Positions 14,857 to 22,926 of a stretch of DNA of 27,167 bases are shown here, piece after piece. The stretch's first letter is position 1, and each line of letters opens with the position of its first letter. Origin of the DNA: Dictyoglomaceae bacterium (lineage in GTDB: Bacteria > Dictyoglomota > Dictyoglomia > Dictyoglomales > Dictyoglomaceae); NCBI GenBank assembly GCA_028276205.1, contig JAPYWU010000004.1, positions 1 to 27,167 of the forward strand, read 5' to 3'. Both the position numbers and the translations under genes were made by a program. The notes beneath the pieces were generated by a model. That model was not told the origin of the DNA. It was given only the letters and a program-made list of their open reading frames with translations, and did no database searches.

Positions 14857-15801
14857 ATGGATATAGAAAAATACATAGATTTTAAAGAAAAAGTGGTGAA
14901 AAACGTTTCAAAAGTTATTGTTGGCAAAGAGAAAATAATAGAGCTAATAGCAGTTTCATTTATTTGTGGTGGACATGTGTTGATAGAAGATGTTCCGGGA
15001 CTTGGTAAAACTCTAATGGTTAAAGCTTTTGCGAAGACAATAGGAGGAAGCTTTAAGAGGATTCAATTCACTCCTGATCTTTTACCATCGGATCTTACAG
15101 GTATAAACTTTTATAATCAAAAAAAGGGAGAATTTGAATTTAGACCGGGTCCATTATTTGCTAATATAATCTTAGCTGATGAGATTAATAGGGCAACTCC
15201 AAGGACTCAATCAAGCTTATTAGAAGCTATGGAAGAAAAACAAGTAACGGTTGATGGTGTTACAAGAAAACTTCCCGATCCTTTTATGGTACTTGCAACT
15301 CAAAACCCAGTTGAAACTTATGGTACTTTTCCTCTTCCAGAGGCTGAATTAGATAGATTTTTTATGAGAATAAAGATAGGATATCCCAGTAGAGAAGAAG
15401 AGATAGAGATAATAAATAGAAATAAGAAGAAGGATATGCTTGAGGATATAGATACTATAGTTAATACTGATGAAGTGAATTATTTAAAAGAGAATTTTAT
15501 TAATGTTAAGGCTTCAAAGGAAGTTATGGATTATCTTTTAGATATTGTAGAGGCAACAAGGAAATCAGAATCTATACTTCTTGGAGTAAGTCCAAGAGGA
15601 AGTGTGGCTTTGTTTAAAGCGAGTCAGGTTTATGCATTATTTAATGGAAGGGATTATATTATTCCTGAGGATATAAAATATTTGGCTCCTTTCATTCTCA
15701 ATCATCGTATAATCACTATTGGGGCCTCTAAGAGTAAAGACATATATGAAGTAATAAATAACTTATTAGAAAATATAAAGGTACCTGTGGAGGAGATTTA
15801 A
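14857..15801 (+). CDS. MoxR family AAA+ ATPase
   Basis: Chaperone-like AAA+ ATPase of 314 residues. Walker A is EDVPGLGKT (44-52), Walker B is ILADEINR (105-112), sensor 1 is LATQNP (146-151), and the arginine-containing SPRG motif is present near residue 246. The region after Walker B (ATPRTQSSLLEAMEE) is the MoxR signature. These ATPases usually help mature or activate a protein complex carrying DUF58/von Willebrand A-type partners, which fits the next gene. ATG at 14857 with TAGGAGGAT as ribosome site. The next gene begins two bases after its stop. Confidence 0.93.
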   Translation: MDIEKYIDFKEKVVKNVSKVIVGKEKIIELIAVSFICGGHVLIEDVPGLGKTLMVKAFAKTIGGSFKRIQFTPDLLPSDLTGINFYNQKKGEFEFRPGPLFANIILADEINRATPRTQSSLLEAMEEKQVTVDGVTRKLPDPFMVLATQNPVETYGTFPLPEAELDRFFMRIKIGYPSREEEIEIINRNKKKDMLEDIDTIVNTDEVNYLKENFINVKASKEVMDYLLDIVEATRKSESILLGVSPRGSVALFKASQVYALFNGRDYIIPEDIKYLAPFILNHRIITIGASKSKDIYEVINNLLENIKVPVEEI

Positions 15802-15803
15802 GT

Positions 15804-16943
15804 TTGATTTATATATTATTTTTTGTCATCCTTATAGGATTAATAATAAATGAGCTCTCTAAATATTATGTTTTAGAAGGTCTCAGCTTTAATAGATATT
15901 TTTCAAAAAAATTAATAGAACCAGGAGAAGAGTTTTTCATTGAAATTGTGATAGAAAATAAAAAAATTATACCTGTTACTTTTTTACAAGTAGTGGAAGA
16001 ACTTCCGGGAGCACTGGATTATAAATTTAAAGTTGATAAGGTAAGAACTAAGAATTTTCTATATCATACTATGACTTTTTTCATACTACCTTTTCAAAGG
16101 ATAAGAAGAAAATATTTAGCTACATGTTATAAAAGAGGAAGATATATTTTTGGAAATGTGGAACTTTTAGGAGGAGATTTTTTTGGACTAAAGGTTAAGA
16201 CTAAATCTTTAAATTATATGCAAGATATTGTAGTGTTACCTAAGAAGATGGATATAGAAGAGGGTTTAATACCTTATGGAGACTATAATGGAGATATATC
16301 AGTTAAGAGATGGATTATCGAAGATCCTACTATGATAATAGGAGTAAAGGAATATACTGGCAGAGAACCTGCTAAAACAATTCATTGGCCTTTATCTTTA
16401 AAACATGGAGAATTATTAGTTAAGAACTTTGATTTTACCTTTGAGAACAATGTTATGATTCTTCTTAATGTAGAATGTTCAAAACCATACTGGTTTAATA
16501 TGGATGAAGAAAGTATTGAGAAATGTATATCTGTAACAAGAGGAGTAGCTGAAGCTTTTAACGAGAAGAGGATTCCTTTTGGTTTTTCTACTAATTCCTT
16601 GATTTATGGACTTTCAAGAGATGAAAACACTATATATCCTGGAATAGGTGATGCTCATCTATATTTGTTGTTAGAATATTTAGGAAGGGTTTCCTATAAT
16701 GTTAATTTACCCTTTGAAGAGACCATAAAGAGATTCTTTAGAACAGGGAATTTACTTATTTCTACGTTTGTTATAATTACTCCTTATGTATTGAAGGAGT
16801 ATATTCCTATTATAAACTCCTTAGATACAGAATTCACAAAAGTAATTGTTATATCTATAAATAGTGATAATTTTCCTTATCTTTCAAAAAGAATATTAAA
16901 ATATGAGGTAAAAAAGGATAAAAATGTGGCTTATATTTCTTGA
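15804..16943 (+). CDS. DUF58 domain protein
   Basis: 379-residue protein with one or two hydrophobic helices at the N-terminus (about 1-17), a beta-rich middle, and the DUF58 signature VKEYTGREPAKTIHWPLS (181-198), followed by a region with a von Willebrand A-like fold. DUF58 proteins are the standard partners of MoxR ATPases; their biochemical role is poorly known. The start is a TTG at 15804, two bases after moxR, with GGAGGAG at 15789-15795 as ribosome site. The usual second N-terminal membrane helix is short or missing. The end overlaps the following membrane protein gene by 20 bases. Confidence 0.87.
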   Translation: MIYILFFVILIGLIINELSKYYVLEGLSFNRYFSKKLIEPGEEFFIEIVIENKKIIPVTFLQVVEELPGALDYKFKVDKVRTKNFLYHTMTFFILPFQRIRRKYLATCYKRGRYIFGNVELLGGDFFGLKVKTKSLNYMQDIVVLPKKMDIEEGLIPYGDYNGDISVKRWIIEDPTMIIGVKEYTGREPAKTIHWPLSLKHGELLVKNFDFTFENNVMILLNVECSKPYWFNMDEESIEKCISVTRGVAEAFNEKRIPFGFSTNSLIYGLSRDENTIYPGIGDAHLYLLLEYLGRVSYNVNLPFEETIKRFFRTGNLLISTFVIITPYVLKEYIPIINSLDTEFTKVIVISINSDNFPYLSKRILKYEVKKDKNVAYIS

Positions 16944-18159
16944 TTTATTAGCAAGAGTTTCTTTTCTTTTTTCTTTGATAGGTACCGCTGTTATTCTGCT
17001 TTACAACCTTAAGATATATTATATTTCTTATCTTTCTTTAGTCTTTGTTTTATTTATTGGGGTACTTATTAAGAGGAGATATAAAAATCTTGTCTTTCTT
17101 CCTTTTCTCCTACTTTTGTTTATTCCAGTTTCCATCTATGAAAAACTATTTTTATTAATTTTAGGTGGTTTGACCTTATTCCTTCTTTATACCCAAAGGG
17201 ATGTGACTTATGGTTTAGTTTTAGAGCATTTTAATAAAACCTATCCCATAGCCTTATTATTATTTCTTGTTACTTTTATTATGAGATATATAAGTACAAG
17301 TAAGTTTATTGTTTTAGAAAGTGTTGTATCATCGTCGTTATTGATGTATTTTGTATCAAGCATAATTCTTCTGAGAACTTTAAGATATTTAGAGCATAAA
17401 CCGGAAGATAAAAATCTTATGTCTTTAAATATTAGATATGCTTTGGCTGTTCTTATTTTCTCTATGTTTCTGAGTATACCTTTTATAAGAGAAAGATTAT
17501 TTTGGGGAGTAAGTTATATTTTTTCTTTTATTTATTTTATATTTATAACTATAATTTCGGTAATCTTTATTATTATCGGATATGTGATAGGAAAAATAAT
17601 TTACTTTATCATAACCCTTATGGCTAACAGAGGATTAATTGGAAGATCCTCAAAAGAAATTATGAATATAAATCCTGAGTTAAATAAATTCCTTAAATTC
17701 CTTTGGGAGAGGAGACATATAACTTCCGATTTATTAGATAAGATTATAATTGTGTCGTTTTATATTTTGGTTACAGTAACAGTAATTTTGATTATATATT
17801 GGGTAATGAAGAGGTTTTATAGAACTTATAAAAAAGAAGAAAACTATATAGAAGAAAAAGAATTTATATTTCCCTCTCTAAATCCAATAAAGGTAATTCA
17901 AAATCTTTTTGGTAGAAGTAACCTTAATCCTATTAGAGATTACTATAGAAAATACCTTTTAGATAGTAGAGATATGGGAGTTGATATAAGATATTCTGAT
18001 ACCACTTATGATGTTTATAAGAAGACCTCTGGTCTTTTTAATGATGATTCTTTGAAAAAGATGAGAAATATATATATAGAAGTAAGATATGGATTTGGTA
18101 AAATAACATCAGAACTTATTAAGGAGTTTAAGAAACTTTATAAGAGTTTAAATAAATAG
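16924..18159 (+). CDS. polytopic membrane protein with DUF4129-like C-terminal domain
   Basis: 411-residue protein with about ten hydrophobic segments (roughly residues 5-27, 33-51, 56-72, 74-91, 104-122, 130-152, 166-184, two between 190 and 235, and 275-300). A soluble C-terminal tail (about 335-411) contains YYRKYLLDSRDMG and EVRYGFGKITSEL, resembling the DUF4129 tail of TgpA-like transglutaminase proteins. In the common MoxR-DUF58-TgpA arrangement this gene would also carry an extracytoplasmic transglutaminase core with Cys-His-Asp. I see no such domain here, so it looks like a reduced version. It overlaps the DUF58 gene by 20 bases. Function not known. Confidence 0.75.
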   Translation: MWLIFLDLLARVSFLFSLIGTAVILLYNLKIYYISYLSLVFVLFIGVLIKRRYKNLVFLPFLLLLFIPVSIYEKLFLLILGGLTLFLLYTQRDVTYGLVLEHFNKTYPIALLLFLVTFIMRYISTSKFIVLESVVSSSLLMYFVSSIILLRTLRYLEHKPEDKNLMSLNIRYALAVLIFSMFLSIPFIRERLFWGVSYIFSFIYFIFITIISVIFIIIGYVIGKIIYFIITLMANRGLIGRSSKEIMNINPELNKFLKFLWERRHITSDLLDKIIIVSFYILVTVTVILIIYWVMKRFYRTYKKEENYIEEKEFIFPSLNPIKVIQNLFGRSNLNPIRDYYRKYLLDSRDMGVDIRYSDTTYDVYKKTSGLFNDDSLKKMRNIYIEVRYGFGKITSELIKEFKKLYKSLNK

Positions 18160-18176
18160 ATTTAGGGGGTTTAAAT

Positions 18177-18722
18177 ATGAAAAGAAGTGAATATGATAAG
18201 GCAAGAGAGAAAGCGATTTCTTTTCTGGAAAAAGCTCATATAGTAATTACTGAGGAGGAAAAGAGAAGGATTGAGGTAGCTGATTTTGGTTTAGGGATGT
18301 TATCTGTGTTTGGACTTCAAATACTTACATATGTGAGTACCGAAAGAGTTTGTGCAAAAGAACTTATTTTGTTCCCTCGCCAAACCTGTCCCGAACATAG
18401 ACATCCCCCATTTAATGGAGATTTAGGTAAAGAAGAGACTTTTAGATGTAGATGGGGAAAGGTTTATCTTTATGTTCCTGGAGAGCCAACAAGAAATCCC
18501 AAAGCCTTTATACCAGAAGATAAGAAAAGATATTTTACAGTTTGGCATGAGATTGAGTTGAATCCTGGTGAACAATATACTTTATATCCTAATACACCTC
18601 ATTGGTTTCAGGCAGGAGATGAAGGAGCTATTGTTTCAGAATTTTCTACAAGAAATTCCGATGAATATGATATATTTACAGATCCTAATATAAAGAGAAT
18701 CCCTGTAATAGAGGAAGATTAA
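18177..18722 (+). CDS. D-lyxose isomerase
   Basis: Cupin-fold ketol-isomerase of 181 residues interconverting D-lyxose and D-xylulose (often also D-mannose and D-fructose) with a divalent metal such as Mn2+. The likely ligands are His74 and His76 in CPEHRHP, Glu87 in GKEETF, and His142 in PHWFQAG. The segment GKVYLYVPGEP and the TLYPNTPHW strand are typical of this family. ATG at 18177 with AGGGGG at 18164-18169. Its stop lies two bases before the next start. It is not next to other sugar genes, so the physiological substrate is inferred from the family only. Confidence 0.88.
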   Translation: MKRSEYDKAREKAISFLEKAHIVITEEEKRRIEVADFGLGMLSVFGLQILTYVSTERVCAKELILFPRQTCPEHRHPPFNGDLGKEETFRCRWGKVYLYVPGEPTRNPKAFIPEDKKRYFTVWHEIELNPGEQYTLYPNTPHWFQAGDEGAIVSEFSTRNSDEYDIFTDPNIKRIPVIEED

Positions 18723-18724
18723 AG

Positions 18725-19987
18725 GTGTATGGAAGTACATGGGTTGTAACCAGGGAAAAGGCAGAAAGAATAAGAGAGGAGCTTATAAAAAGAGGAGGAA
18801 TAGAGGAAAACCCTAAAAATATTTATGAGATTTGGAGGATAAGATTAGGAAATAGCACATTTATATACTATACCTCTAATAAGCTTTACAGTACTCCTTC
18901 TAATGAGATATCGGAAATTTGGGAATTAATAGATTTGATAATAAAGAGTGAAAATAGTAATTTTAAGAATTATTTATTGGGATTTGATGAGACTGGAAAA
19001 GGAGAGCCTTTTGGTCCACTTGTTCTTGCAGGAGTAATGATTCCTAAAGAGATACTGAAAAATATTTCTTTGGAATTTAGTTCATCTGATACCAAGAAAA
19101 AACATAAATATGAATATTGGGAAAAATTACTTTTTTATCTGAATTCTATAGAAAATTTAAAATACAAGATTGATCTTATAATGCCAAGGGAAATAGATAG
19201 ATTTAATATAAATATGTTGATGGATCTAGCATACGAAAAATTATTGAGTATTCTTATTCATAATGTTTCTCTTAAAGACTTAAGAATTGTAATTGATAAT
19301 TATGGTATAAGTAATACCCTTTATAGATACTTGGAGGCTATTAAAGAAAAGGGTGCTGAAATTATTACTATTTCTGATTCAGAAGATAGGTTTATAGAAG
19401 CAAAATTAGCTTCCTTTATTGCTAAAGCACATAGGGAAAAATTTTTAAAGAAGATCTCAGAAATATATAGAATCGAAGAAGAAATTATAAAGGGAAATTT
19501 GTCTGATATCTATGTAAGAGATAGGTTTTTGCAGTATAAAAATCAAGATTTTTGGTTTGTAAGAAGGTCATTTGGTGAAAAGAAAATTAAAGAAAAACCT
19601 TCCTTTATAAATATGATAGACGAAGAAGGTAGAGTTTTATGTTTCTTCTGTGGAAGGGTTTCATATCAAGCAATTTTAGACAATCATAAGTTTAAATGCC
19701 TATACTGTGGAAAAGAGATAAAAGATCTGGAGCTCGCCTTAAAGTATAAATATGGGGTTATAAGGATAGAAGATAAAAGGGTTATAGAAATGATTTTAGA
19801 TATTCTTAAGCATAAAAATATACTTGATGGATTTAATTTTATATTACCTGAGGATAGTCTCCAGGCTTTTCTTCCTTTTAGAGATATGGGAAGGATTTTA
19901 ATAGAAACTAAAAATTCATACCCAAAATATATAGAGCTAAATCTTCAAGGAGATAGTATAGTTTTTTCCCTTATCAGGAATGTCTAA
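18725..19987 (+). CDS. rnhC: RNase HIII-like protein with C-terminal zinc ribbon extension
   Basis: Ribonuclease HII/HIII fold, expected to cut RNA in RNA-DNA hybrids. The N-terminal 80 residues look like the TBP-like substrate-binding domain of RNase HIII. The catalytic core has GFDETGKGEPFGP with Asp88 and Glu89, Asp191 in VIDNYG, and Glu220 in front of KLASFIAKAHRE. This is the DEDE set of RNase HIII rather than DEDD of RNase HII, with normal spacing. Known RNase HIII proteins are near 310 residues. This one has 420, with an added zinc ribbon (Cys306, Cys309, Cys325, Cys328) and a C-terminal domain of about 85 residues that I do not recognise. GTG start at 18725 with GAGG at 18711-18714. 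The 3' end overlaps the opposing gene by 51 bases. Confidence 0.82.
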   Translation: MYGSTWVVTREKAERIREELIKRGGIEENPKNIYEIWRIRLGNSTFIYYTSNKLYSTPSNEISEIWELIDLIIKSENSNFKNYLLGFDETGKGEPFGPLVLAGVMIPKEILKNISLEFSSSDTKKKHKYEYWEKLLFYLNSIENLKYKIDLIMPREIDRFNINMLMDLAYEKLLSILIHNVSLKDLRIVIDNYGISNTLYRYLEAIKEKGAEIITISDSEDRFIEAKLASFIAKAHREKFLKKISEIYRIEEEIIKGNLSDIYVRDRFLQYKNQDFWFVRRSFGEKKIKEKPSFINMIDEEGRVLCFFCGRVSYQAILDNHKFKCLYCGKEIKDLELALKYKYGVIRIEDKRVIEMILDILKHKNILDGFNFILPEDSLQAFLPFRDMGRILIETKNSYPKYIELNLQGDSIVFSLIRNV

Positions 19988-20431
19988 AATTTTTAGTTTA
20001 TAGGGTGTATTATTTTTATTTAATTCAAATATGAGAAGACCAGATTTCATTTCATTAGGGTTTATATATCTCATGAAAAACACTTCTTGACCTTTTAAAC
20101 CATAGTAAATAGCTCCTAATGTACTTATAGGAATTTCAATCCCATCATCATTAATAAGGCGAAAATTATCATGTCTTATTAATATTTCTTTATTTGTTTT
20201 GTTGAGAATATATATTTCAAAGATGTAAAAGACGTGGTTTTCCTCTGGCTTTATATTAGAAGAATCAAAAGGTAAAGATTCTAATTTGTCGATTTTTGAT
20301 ATGTAAAAAATTAAGCCATCCATGTTTTCTCCTTTTACTTCTTTTCCTTGAATGGTTAATGGTATCTCTTCAGCTATTATCATTGAGAAAAGAGTAACAA
20401 TAAATAAGATAAAAATTATAACCCTTTTCAT
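19937..20431 (-). CDS. small exported protein, possibly DUF4352/immunoglobulin-like
   Basis: 164 residues with a clear signal peptide (MKRVIIF... hydrophobic to about residue 20, cleavage after IIA) and a beta-rich body. No lipobox cysteine is present, so it is probably released or peripheral. The pattern of a strand-rich domain with FYIFEIYILNKTNKEI, then NFRLINDDG, then FELNKN resembles DUF4352-type immunoglobulin-like domains; this is a weak call. The ATG at 20431 has GGGGG five bases upstream; a TTG at 20443 upstream is less likely. It follows malG by 78 bases and overlaps the RNase HIII gene tail to tail by 51 bases. Function unknown. Confidence 0.65.
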   Translation of the reverse strand: MKRVIIFILFIVTLFSMIIAEEIPLTIQGKEVKGENMDGLIFYISKIDKLESLPFDSSNIKPEENHVFYIFEIYILNKTNKEILIRHDNFRLINDDGIEIPISTLGAIYYGLKGQEVFFMRYINPNEMKSGLLIFELNKNNTPYKLKILDIPDKGKNYTISLKI

Positions 20432-20459
20432 ACATACCCCCAAGATTTGTTTTTTGTTT

Positions 20460-20468
20460 ATTATATCA
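20460..20468 (-). promoter_or_regulatory. extended -10 promoter of the small exported protein gene
   Basis: On the minus strand this reads TGATATAAT, a perfect extended -10, about 29 bases before the ATG. The -35 position reads TCCCCT and lies at the edge of the malG 3' hairpin. Confidence 0.6.
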
Positions 20469-20485
20469 TTATTTCATTATTTAGG

Positions 20486-20516
20486 GGAGTAAGGTAGGGT
20501 AAACCTACCCTACTCC
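20486..20516 (-). terminator. hairpin at the end of the mal operon
   Basis: On the minus strand GGAGTAGGGTAG (20516 to 20505) pairs with CTACCTTACTCC (20497 to 20486), 12 bp with one G-U pair, around a seven-base loop. The malG stop codon is inside the first arm. No U-tract follows, so it may end or protect the mal transcript rather than be a classical terminator. The G-U pair would be A-C on the other strand, which favours a role in minus-strand RNA. Confidence 0.5.
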
Positions 20517-21355
20517 TTAACAGCTCCACGAGTTAGCCCAGATACAATCAAGTTTTGAAGAGCTAAAAACATAATAACAATAGGTAATGCTCCAAGGATT
20601 GATGCTGCTGCAAAATCTCCCCATCTTACATCATACATACCTGATATAAAATTTCTTAAGCCAACTGCAAAAGTATATTTGGATGGATCCTTTAATACAA
20701 TACTTGCTAAAAGAAAGTCAGAATATGTTCCAATAAAAGATGTTATAGCTACAACTGACAAAATAGGTGTTGAAAGAGGTAATATTATTTTATAATAGGC
20801 TTGAAATCTTGTAGCACCATCTATTAATGCAGATTCTTCAAGAGAATCTGGAATACTATCAAAAAATCCTTTCATAAGCCATATATTGTATGGTATTCCT
20901 CCCCCTAAATATACCATTATCAATCCAGAGAGAGTATTAAGACCTAAAAATGGAATATATTTTCCTAAATGATAAAGTAATAAGTAAACAGCAACCATTC
21001 CCATAATAGCAGGAAACATTTGAAGTATTAATAAGGTAAGAAGAGAATATTTTTTGCCCCAAAAATCAAATTTTGAAAAAGCGTAGGCTGCAAGGGAAAC
21101 GAAAAATACTGTAAGGATGGCTGTAGTTACAGATACTATAAGAGAATTTTTTATCCAATTGAAAAAGCCAATATCTTTTAAGTTAGAATAATGTTCTAAA
21201 GTAATGTTCTCAGGAATAAGTTTTTGCCCTACCAAGCCACCCCCAGCCCTAATAGAGGCAGAGATAGTCCAAGCTACTGGAAAAAATGTAAATATTAAAA
21301 ATATCCAAATGATTATGTGCTTGGGGATTTGGAGTATGAGTTTATTTTTTTTCAT
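20510..21355 (-). CDS. malG: maltose/maltodextrin-type ABC transporter permease MalG
   Basis: Inner-membrane permease of 281 residues with about six transmembrane helices. The EAA loop that docks on the ATPase is seen as SLEESALIDGATRFQAYYKI (171-190). The N-terminal helix ends in FFPVAWTISASIRAG and the long loop before helix 2 contains ITLEHYSNL, both usual in MalG. The start overlaps the malF stop by four bases (ATGA), so translation is coupled. The C-terminus ends in GAVKE. No ATPase gene follows; an unlinked MalK/MsmK-like ATPase is presumably shared. The true sugar (maltose, maltotriose or longer) cannot be decided from sequence. Confidence 0.92.
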   Translation of the reverse strand: MKKNKLILQIPKHIIIWIFLIFTFFPVAWTISASIRAGGGLVGQKLIPENITLEHYSNLKDIGFFNWIKNSLIVSVTTAILTVFFVSLAAYAFSKFDFWGKKYSLLTLLILQMFPAIMGMVAVYLLLYHLGKYIPFLGLNTLSGLIMVYLGGGIPYNIWLMKGFFDSIPDSLEESALIDGATRFQAYYKIILPLSTPILSVVAITSFIGTYSDFLLASIVLKDPSKYTFAVGLRNFISGMYDVRWGDFAAASILGALPIVIMFLALQNLIVSGLTRGAVKE

Positions 21356-22866
21356 TCGTATCTCACCTCACGTTTAAACATACCAGAAATCCAGAAATTA
21401 AATATACTTATCGTAGCTATTATGATAAATACGATAATTGATATGGTGGCTGCTAAACCATAGTCTTGGCCTCTACCACCTTCAAAAGCAAGTTTATATG
21501 TATAAGAGATTAGGATATCAGTGGTACCAGCTACTGTAGAAATATCAGACATAGGAGGTTTACCAGCTGTAAGTAGATATATTACGTTAAAATTGTTAAA
21601 ATTAAATGCAAAAGTTCCTACTAAAAGAGGACCAATGGCTGTTAGGAGAAGAGGCAATGTTATACTTCTTAATTGTTGGAAATAGCTTGCTCCATCAACT
21701 TTTGCTGATTCATAGAGCTCTTCTGGAATGCTTTGTAAAGCGCCTAAGCAAACGGTCATAGCATATGGATATCCAAGCCATAAATTTACTACGAACAATG
21801 CTACTCTTGCCCATGTGGTTTCTAAGAACCATGGTATCTTAATTCCAAAAAGAGAAAACAAGATTCTATTTACTACTCCTACCTCTGTATTAAGTAATCC
21901 TACCCATATAAGTAGAGATATAAAGGCAGGAATAGCCCATGGGACTATAAGTAGTGTTCTATATATACCTTTAAACTTTAAATTTTTATCGTTCATAAGT
22001 AATGCTAAAAATAATCCTACTGTAAAGTTTAAAAGAGTTGTTCCTGCTGCCCAAAAAATAGTCCATAGAAATACCCTAAGAAAAGGCTTAGATACTCTAT
22101 CATCCTTTATTAATCTTAAGAAATTTTCCATTCCCACAAATTCAACAAAACCTGGAATTAATTTTTCCCCGTTTGGTCTTGTAAAAAATCCACCCTTTGG
22201 GATTAATCTTTCATTAGTGAGTCTATCTATTATTACATCTTCCTCTGGAATATAAACATATCTTTGTTTATATAATGAGAAATGATTGAGATCTGAAAGC
22301 TGTAAAAAAGAGTTATCTTCCAATTCAAATTTAAGATTTTGTAGTAAGGAAATTTTAGAGAATTTTTTCTCTCGAGGGACTATCTTATATCCTTCGAATT
22401 CTGAAGGGAAATTTTCTTTTACTATCAATATCAGCTTTTTGTTATCTATTTTATATATATTTCCTGAAGAGTCTTTTAGTAGAATTTTAATCTTATTGCC
22501 ATTTTCATATATAGCATATTCATAATTTTGAGTATTTTGAGGTAAATAAGTTTCCTTTTCTAATTGTTCAATTACTTGAGATTTGGTGAGTATATGTCCA
22601 GTTCCATAATTTGTAAAAGCTATTTGGATAGTATAAATAATCGGATAAATCATGAATATGAACATTAAGAGAAAGGCAGGTACTATGTATCTCCATGGAT
22701 AGGTCTTAGGATGTAAAATAAGTAAAGAAAAGAAGAAAGTAACTAAGAAAAAAATTAATCCCCATATAATTCCTGCCACATTTCCTATAATATAACTAAA
22801 AAATATTCCTATTACGACTATTATTATGGAGTATAAAATAGGAAAAATTGTCTTATACAGATCCAT
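21352..22866 (-). CDS. malF: maltose/maltodextrin-type ABC transporter permease MalF
   Basis: 504-residue permease. Two or three N-terminal helices (about 7-82) are followed by a large extracytoplasmic domain (about 85-260), which corresponds in place to the MalF P2 domain that contacts the binding protein. Five further helices follow. The EAA loop is PEELYESAKVDGASYFQQL (381-399). The P2-like region has two short repeats of strand-rich sequence but no catalytic motif. ATG at 22866 with GGAGG (22880 to 22876) nine bases upstream. It lies 60 bases after malE, a gap filled by a strong hairpin, and overlaps malG by four bases. Confidence 0.93.
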   Translation of the reverse strand: MDLYKTIFPILYSIIIVVIGIFFSYIIGNVAGIIWGLIFFLVTFFFSLLILHPKTYPWRYIVPAFLLMFIFMIYPIIYTIQIAFTNYGTGHILTKSQVIEQLEKETYLPQNTQNYEYAIYENGNKIKILLKDSSGNIYKIDNKKLILIVKENFPSEFEGYKIVPREKKFSKISLLQNLKFELEDNSFLQLSDLNHFSLYKQRYVYIPEEDVIIDRLTNERLIPKGGFFTRPNGEKLIPGFVEFVGMENFLRLIKDDRVSKPFLRVFLWTIFWAAGTTLLNFTVGLFLALLMNDKNLKFKGIYRTLLIVPWAIPAFISLLIWVGLLNTEVGVVNRILFSLFGIKIPWFLETTWARVALFVVNLWLGYPYAMTVCLGALQSIPEELYESAKVDGASYFQQLRSITLPLLLTAIGPLLVGTFAFNFNNFNVIYLLTAGKPPMSDISTVAGTTDILISYTYKLAFEGGRGQDYGLAATISIIVFIIIATISIFNFWISGMFKREVRYE

Positions 22867-22889
22867 TTTAAGCTACCTCCTATAAAGAA

Positions 22890-22914
22890 GGAGGGAGAGA
22901 ATATCTCTCCCTCC
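22890..22914 (-). promoter_or_regulatory. malE-malF intercistronic hairpin
   Basis: GGAGGGAGAGA (22914 to 22904 on the minus strand) pairs perfectly with TCTCTCCCTCC (22900 to 22890) around a three-base loop, then TTCTTT. It could be a leaky terminator or an RNA that protects malE mRNA, giving more MalE than MalF. Its 3' arm contains CCTCC, complementary to the malF ribosome site GGAGG just downstream. Confidence 0.7.
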
Positions 22915-22926
22915 CTGATAGTATTA

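Noticed and set aside
21728..22255. 175-residue plus-strand open frame
   Set aside because: Fully antisense to malF, which has clear permease motifs; composition is that of a shadow frame.
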